In this document: positions 34,175 to 39,439 of the stretch, piece after piece
Layout of the letters: each line of letters begins with the position of its first letter
Position numbering within the stretch: position 1 is the first letter of the stretch
Assembly: GCA_020724765.1 (NCBI GenBank)
Contig: DYGJ01000003.1
Span: forward strand, 1-39,439
Reading direction: 5' to 3'
Source: Thermotoga sp.
GTDB lineage: Bacteria; Bipolaricaulota; Bipolaricaulia; Bipolaricaulales; Bipolaricaulaceae
DNA length: 39,439 bases
Notes under the pieces: model-generated
Told to the model about the DNA's origin: nothing
The model's database searches: none
What the model saw: the letters and a program-made list of their open reading frames with translations, nothing else
Program-made: the position numbers and the translations under genes

Positions 34175-36613
34175 CTAACGGAGTTGCGTCCGGCGAAGGA
34201 GGTTGGCGTTGGCCACCACGGTCACCGAGCTCGTCGCCATCGCGATCTCGGCCAGCACCGGGTGCATCCAACCGGCCATCGCCAGCGGGATCATCACCAC
34301 GTTGTAGAAGAACGCCCAGAACAGGTTCTGGCGGATGACGCGGAACGTGGACCGCGAAAGGCGGATCGCCTCCACGATCGACGTCAGCTCCCCCCGCACG
34401 ACGGTCACGTCGCTCGCCTCGATCGCGATGTCCGTTCCCGTGCCGATGGCGATCCCCACGTCGGCCTGGGCGAGGGCCGGCGCGTCGTTGATCCCATCCC
34501 CGACGAACGCCACCGATCCGAACGTCGCTTGGAGTCGGCGCAGCTCGGCCACCTTCCCGTCGGGCGAGACCTCGGCTCGCACCTCGTCGATCCCCACCTG
34601 GCGGGCGATCGCCTCTGCGGTGTGGCGGTTGTCGCCGGTGAGCATCGCGGTGCGGATCCCCAGCCGGTGGAGCTCGTGGACCGTCGCTGCCGCGTCGGCC
34701 TTCAACGTGTCGGCGATCCCGATCACGCCGAGGACTCGGCTGTTCACTGCCACGAGTACCGCGGTCTTCGCCTCCTCCTCCAACCGGCGCGAGGCATCCT
34801 CCAGTGGAGCAGGGTCCACACCGCTCTCGGCGAGGAGCGCCCGCGACCCCACGATGACCTGCTGCCCCCTCGCCTTGGCCACCACGCCTTTCCCTCGGAC
34901 CGCCCGGAACTCCCGCGCCGCCTCGACGGCCAACCCGTCGGCCTCCGCCCGCCGCACGACCGCTCGACCCAGAGGGTGCTCGCTGCCCGCCTCGGCGGCA
35001 GCCGCGATCGCGAGCAATGCCTGCGGATCGCCCCTGTCGAGTGAGATCGCGTCCGTGACCACGGGCTGGCCCTGGGTGAGCGTGCCCGTCTTGTCGAAAG
35101 CGACGGTCCGTACCCCGCGGAGCGTCTGGATCGCCCCTCCGGAGCGGATGAGGATCCCCCGCTCGGCGCCGAGGCCGCTCCCCACCATCAGCGCGGTGGG
35201 GGTAGCGAGGCCGAGGGCGCATGGACAGGCGATCACGAGCACGGCCACGGCCGACACAAGGGCGAGGGTGACGGTCCCCAAGGCGGGGTTCACCCAGGGG
35301 AGGAACGCCCCCGCCGCAACGAGGTTCCGCATGAGCCCCGGGAGCAGGAGCCAGGCGGTCACGGTGAGGAGGGCAATCCCAAGGATCACCGGGACGAACA
35401 CCGCCGTCACGCGGTCGGCGAGCTCCTGGATCGGTACCTTCGACCCCTGAGCCTCCTCCACGAGCCGGATCACCTGGGCGAGGAACGTGTCCCGCCCCAC
35501 CCGCGTTGCCCGGATCCGCAGGAGCCCCTCCTGGTTCACCGTGGCCCCGATCGCCTCGTCCGCCGGGCGCTTCGTCACAGGCATCGACTCGCCGGTGGCC
35601 ATGGACTCGTCCACCGCGCTCTCGCCCTCGACCACCACCCCGTCGGTGGGGACCTTCTCCCCCGGGCGGACGACCATCACGTCGCCCACCTGGACCTCGG
35701 CGATCGGCACCTCGACCTCCACCCCGCCGCGGAGGACGCGGGCGGTCTTCGCCCCGAGTTCCAGGAGCCTGCGGATCGCCTGGGACGCGCGGCCCTTGGC
35801 CCGTTCCTCCACGTAGCGGCCGGTGAGGTGGAACGCCATGATCATCGCCGCCACGCCGGCGTAGTTCGCCACCGGAGCGAAGAACGAGACTGGTCCGGAG
35901 AGGAACGAGACCCCGGTGCCGAGGGCGATGAGGGTGTCCATGTTCGCGGCCCCGTGCCGGACTGCAGCGAACCCCGCCCGGTAGGTGCGGCGGCCGACGA
36001 TGAACAGCACAGGAAGGGCGAGGACGATCATCCCCACGTTGTGTGCGGTGTGGCTCGGCCACATCACGCCCCACAGCATCTCGGGAACCATCCACACGAT
36101 GATCGGGACGGTGAACGCCCATGCCACGAGCATCCTCATCCGGGACGCGCGCATCTTCTCTTCAGCCACGTCCTCCGGTGTAACGGGCGCCTCAGTCGGG
36201 GTCTCCCGCACCCCATAGCCTGCTCTCGCCACCGCGGCCGCGAGGTCGCTCCGTTGGGCCATGCTGGGGATGAACGACACCGCGGCCACCTCGGTGGCCA
36301 GGTTCACGCTCGCTTCGACCACGCCAGGCACGCTGAGGAGGGCCCTCTCCACGTGGCTGGCGCACGAGGTGCACGTCAACCCCACGATGGGAAGGCGGAT
36401 CGTCTCTACCGACACGTCGTAGCCCGCGTCACGCACCGCCTGGACAAGAGAGTCCAGGGACACGTCGTTCAAGAGGTCTACCGTGGCCCGCTCCGTGGCT
36501 AGGTTCACCTCGGCGCCCTTCACGCCCGGAATGGCCAGCAGGGCCTTCTTCACGTGGGCGGCGCACGAGGCGCAGGTCATCCCCTGCACCGGGAACTGCA
36601 CGCGATCGGACAT
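34175..36613 (-). CDS. copA: Cu+-type P1B ATPase (CopA)
   Basis: Two N-terminal HMA domains ([22 protein letters not shown]), CPC motif [45 protein letters not shown]. Confidence 0.94.
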   Translation of the reverse strand: MSDRVQFPVQGMTCASCAAHVKKALLAIPGVKGAEVNLATERATVDLLNDVSLDSLVQAVRDAGYDVSVETIRLPIVGLTCTSCASHVERALLSVPGVVEASVNLATEVAAVSFIPSMAQRSDLAAAVARAGYGVRETPTEAPVTPEDVAEEKMRASRMRMLVAWAFTVPIIVWMVPEMLWGVMWPSHTAHNVGMIVLALPVLFIVGRRTYRAGFAAVRHGAANMDTLIALGTGVSFLSGPVSFFAPVANYAGVAAMIMAFHLTGRYVEERAKGRASQAIRRLLELGAKTARVLRGGVEVEVPIAEVQVGDVMVVRPGEKVPTDGVVVEGESAVDESMATGESMPVTKRPADEAIGATVNQEGLLRIRATRVGRDTFLAQVIRLVEEAQGSKVPIQELADRVTAVFVPVILGIALLTVTAWLLLPGLMRNLVAAGAFLPWVNPALGTVTLALVSAVAVLVIACPCALGLATPTALMVGSGLGAERGILIRSGGAIQTLRGVRTVAFDKTGTLTQGQPVVTDAISLDRGDPQALLAIAAAAEAGSEHPLGRAVVRRAEADGLAVEAAREFRAVRGKGVVAKARGQQVIVGSRALLAESGVDPAPLEDASRRLEEEAKTAVLVAVNSRVLGVIGIADTLKADAAATVHELHRLGIRTAMLTGDNRHTAEAIARQVGIDEVRAEVSPDGKVAELRRLQATFGSVAFVGDGINDAPALAQADVGIAIGTGTDIAIEASDVTVVRGELTSIVEAIRLSRSTFRVIRQNLFWAFFYNVVMIPLAMAGWMHPVLAEIAMATSSVTVVANANLLRRTQLR

Positions 36614-36779
36614 GGACTCAGTGTACCGACCCCACCCCGGGTGGGTCCAGTTCGCTGGCCGCGAACTGCGCTGAGTCAGCCCTGTACCGACGCGAGAACG
36701 CTCCAGGGCCAAAACCCGGCATGGCGAGGGAACAGAGCAAAGTCAAGGCAACGGAACTCGATCACCGGGACACTCGCCG

Positions 36780-38993
36780 TCACCCCGTGAGCTGCGAGGC
36801 AGACCTTCTGCGTCCTTGTACCTCTCTGGAGAGAAGCTGGGCGTTTGCGGCCACGACCACCGTGGACACAGCCATGAACGCCGCACCCAAGGCGGGAGAC
36901 AGCAACACTCCCAGCCACGCCAACACGCCGGCAGCAAGGGGGATGGCTACCACGTTGTACCCCGTGGCCCAGCCAAGGTTCTGGACCATCTTCGCGTACG
37001 TGGCCCGAGAAAGGTGGATGACCGTGGCCACATCCTGGGGATCGTTCCGCACAAGCACGATATCGGCTGACTCAATGGCCACGTCCGTCCCGGCACCGAT
37101 GGCGATCCCTACATCCGCCTCCACCAGAGCCGGGGCGTCGTTCACTCCATCTCCGACCATGGCCACAACCAAGCCCCGGGCCTTGACCCCCCGAATCCGA
37201 TCGGCCTTCTCGTGGGGGAGGACCTGGGCGAAGTAGTCATCCAGCCCGAGCTTGCCGGCCACCCACGCCGCCACTGCCGAGGAGTCCCCGGTGAGCATCA
37301 TCGTTTGGATGCCCATCTCCTTGAGCCGGAGGAGCGCCGCGCGGGATTCGTCCCGGATCAAGTCGGCCACAGCAATCGCCCCTTCCACCTGGTTCTCGAT
37401 GAGCACGTAGACGACGGTCTTCCCCTGGGTGGCGGCTCTTCCCACTCGGGCGTCTTCCACAGAGAAGCTGTGCGCAGCGAGGTATCCTGGGCTGACCACC
37501 TTGATCGCCTTCCCGTCCACGGTTCCGGTCGCGCCCTGCCCTGGAATGGCGGAAAAATCCGTGGGAGCCGGGACGACAAGTCCCTGCTCTATGGCAGCCT
37601 GGACGATCCCGGCGGCGATGGGATGCTCGGACCTGGACTCCACCCCCGCGGCCAAGCGGAGCACTTCCTCCTCGGGAAGCGTCCCCAGTGGTATTACGTC
37701 GCTGACTCCGAACCGACCCTCGGTGAGCGTGCCGGTCTTGTCGAACACGACGGCCTGAATGTCCCGGGCCCGCTCGAACGCGGTCCGATCGCGAATGAGG
37801 AGGCCCTGACCTGCGGCGAGGGATGTGGACACGGACACCACCAGCGGGATGGCCAACCCCAGCGCGTGGGGACACGCGATGACCATCACCGTCACCATCC
37901 GAGCCAGGGCGAAGTTGAACTCGACGCCTGCGACCAGCCACCCCACCAACGTGGCTGTGCCCACGCTTACGGCAACGATGGTGAGCCAAAGCGCGGCTCG
38001 GTTGGCCAAATCTTGCGTGCGAGAGCGGGCTTCTTGCGCTCGGCGCACGAGCTCGATCACCTGGAACAAGTAGGTCTCCGCGCCGGTTCTTCGCACCTCC
38101 ACAACGATGGCCCCTTCCCCGTTCACCGCCCCACCGATCACCGCATCCCCAGAGTCTCTCTCCACTGGGCTGCTCTCCCCGGTAAGCATGGCCTCGTTGA
38201 CCGTGGTTCGGCCTTCTACCACCACGCCATCGATGGGGATCTTCTCCCCAGGCTTCACCAGCACCCGGTCGCCCGGCGTGAGTTGGGAGATCGGCACCTC
38301 CCGCGTTGCGCCGCCGTCCTCCACCCGGTGCGCCTCGGATGGCAACAGCGTCACCAGCTTTTCCAGGGCCCGAGAGGCCCCCAGAACCGATCGCATCTCG
38401 ATCCAGTGGCCGAGGAGCATCACGTCAATGAGGGTGGCGAGCTCCCAGAAGAGGACCTCACCGGGGACGCCCAACGTCACCACGCCGGAATAGCCGTAGG
38501 CCATGGTGATGGCCATCGTGATCAGTGTCATCATCCCCGGCTGAAGTTCGCCCATCTCCTTCCCAAAGCCTTTGAGGAACGGCCACCCCCCGTAGACGTA
38601 GATCAGGGTTGCAAGGAGGAATTGGAGGTAGCCCGCCTCGGGGAAGTAGAGGACCTCCTCAAGGCCGAGCAACCTCTGGATGGGGTGCGAAAGCAAGAGG
38701 ATCGGTACCGTGAGAAGGAGAGACACCCAGAACCGCCGCCGGAAGTCAGTGACCATGGTGGCGTGGTGGCCCATGTGTCCTCGGTGGTCATGCTGCGCAA
38801 CCTCCGCGGACCGGTGCTCATGAGCAGCACGACCCTCCCGTCCGGGAGGCTTCCAGTACTTCTTCGGGGCCAGGTCGAACCTGCTTGCGCAGGTCTCGGA
38901 GCAAAAATGGAGTGTGTGCCCGCGGAACTCCCGGGTGGCCCTCGCTTCACGGTCTTCGATCGCCATCCCGCACACCGGATCCCGGACCTTCAC
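36780..38993 (-). CDS. copB: CopB-type P1B ATPase with N-terminal YHS domain and His-rich linker
   Basis: YHS-like DPVCGMAIEDREARATREFRGHTLHFCSETCASRFDLAPKKYW, His-rich HEHRSAEVAQHDHRGHMGHH, CPH motif VIACPHALGLAIPLV, DKTGTLTEGRFGV. Confidence 0.93.
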   Translation of the reverse strand: MKVRDPVCGMAIEDREARATREFRGHTLHFCSETCASRFDLAPKKYWKPPGREGRAAHEHRSAEVAQHDHRGHMGHHATMVTDFRRRFWVSLLLTVPILLLSHPIQRLLGLEEVLYFPEAGYLQFLLATLIYVYGGWPFLKGFGKEMGELQPGMMTLITMAITMAYGYSGVVTLGVPGEVLFWELATLIDVMLLGHWIEMRSVLGASRALEKLVTLLPSEAHRVEDGGATREVPISQLTPGDRVLVKPGEKIPIDGVVVEGRTTVNEAMLTGESSPVERDSGDAVIGGAVNGEGAIVVEVRRTGAETYLFQVIELVRRAQEARSRTQDLANRAALWLTIVAVSVGTATLVGWLVAGVEFNFALARMVTVMVIACPHALGLAIPLVVSVSTSLAAGQGLLIRDRTAFERARDIQAVVFDKTGTLTEGRFGVSDVIPLGTLPEEEVLRLAAGVESRSEHPIAAGIVQAAIEQGLVVPAPTDFSAIPGQGATGTVDGKAIKVVSPGYLAAHSFSVEDARVGRAATQGKTVVYVLIENQVEGAIAVADLIRDESRAALLRLKEMGIQTMMLTGDSSAVAAWVAGKLGLDDYFAQVLPHEKADRIRGVKARGLVVAMVGDGVNDAPALVEADVGIAIGAGTDVAIESADIVLVRNDPQDVATVIHLSRATYAKMVQNLGWATGYNVVAIPLAAGVLAWLGVLLSPALGAAFMAVSTVVVAANAQLLSREVQGRRRSASQLTG

Positions 38994-39208
38994 CTTCTCC
39001 TCCTTTCGGACGACAAGCCTCCATCGCAGGAGGCAACCCCTCTACCTCCTCACACATGATCCCCCTTTTTTCGCGGGGTTCCAGCATGGCCAACCGCGCG
39101 CATCAGAAGGAAACTCCACCATCCCCCTAGCACAGTGTGATCCGTCCTATGTTGAACCCCGAGCTCTCAGTTCTGAAGGCTCGGGTCGTGCGGGTCGCGC
39201 GCTCCGTA

Positions 39209-39364
39209 TCAGGACGTGTCGGGCGTGCTTCCTGTTTCTTCCCACAGCCACGCAGCCACGGACTCTTTGGGGTCCGTCTCGAAACGAACCTTGCACACTG
39301 GGCCGCAGGAGTAGCAGGTCCTCTCATCGTGAGCCGCCGTCGCCTCGCGCAGACCCACCGACAT
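39209..39364 (-). CDS. Small Cys-motif protein (51 aa), hypothetical
   Basis: Not in ORF track. MSVGLREATAAHDERTCYSCGPVCKVRFETDPKESVAAWLWEETGSTPDTS; same strand as and upstream of the CopB-type ATPase. No strong SD seen. Confidence 0.4.
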   Translation of the reverse strand: MSVGLREATAAHDERTCYSCGPVCKVRFETDPKESVAAWLWEETGSTPDTS

Positions 39365-39439
39365 CCCGCCTACCGGATCGAGGTTCCTTGGCTCTTCCTC
39401 ACCACATCCTCCTCACCATGGTTGGACTACTGCTCACGT

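Noticed and set aside
34089-36122. 677-aa - strand ORF overlapping copA
   Set aside because: Alternative frame of the copA coding strand; low-complexity Arg/Gly/Pro translation.
37212-39059. 615-aa + strand ORF opposite the CopB-type ATPase
   Set aside because: Antisense to a clear P-type ATPase; His/Arg-rich composition typical of shadow ORFs.

Overview
This is a 39.4-kb, GC-rich bacterial chromosomal window with dense coding on both strands. I found no rRNA and no CRISPR array. I cannot assign the organism; style and gene content suggest a thermophile-like candidate-phylum bacterium, which is inference only. Main contents in order: a cluster of GNAT acetyltransferases, one truncated by the left edge; a GyrI-like effector-domain fusion protein; an S66 LD-carboxypeptidase; a secreted Cys/Pro-rich protein; an MBL-fold hydrolase; an ABC exporter; an MFS transporter; a DUF3795 protein; a short GH3-family protein; several orphan secreted or membrane proteins; a YcaQ-type winged-helix protein; NfeD/ClpP-class protease; an eight-gene Mrp-type antiporter operon with two MrpD paralogues and no MrpA N-terminal part; tRNA-Arg(CCG) and tRNA-Ser(GCT); a NagD-like HAD phosphatase; a CDF transporter; a 1419-aa MEDS/GAF/PAS/HD-GYP sensor; a frameshifted FG-GAP/VCBS gene; a VapBC-type toxin-antitoxin pair; and CopA- and CopB-type P1B ATPases. 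The most notable observations are: (1) an uninterrupted 21-nt poly-C tract (poly-G in the coding strand) inside the HD-GYP sensor ORF, where a single-base slip in either direction truncates the protein, so it is a candidate phase-variable c-di-GMP switch; (2) a fusion of an MbhD/DUF4040 antiporter domain to a periplasmic SBP_bac_3-like ligand-binding domain inside the Mrp operon, so it is a candidate ligand-gated antiporter; (3) a 170-bp MITE-like element whose end supplies a gene's stop codon; (4) a cluster of four hairpin repeats with a diverged copy 7 kb away; (5) an apparent double frameshift in the VCBS gene; (6) several promoters placed so close to the ATG that leaderless transcripts are likely; and (7) small ORFs missing from the ORF track.
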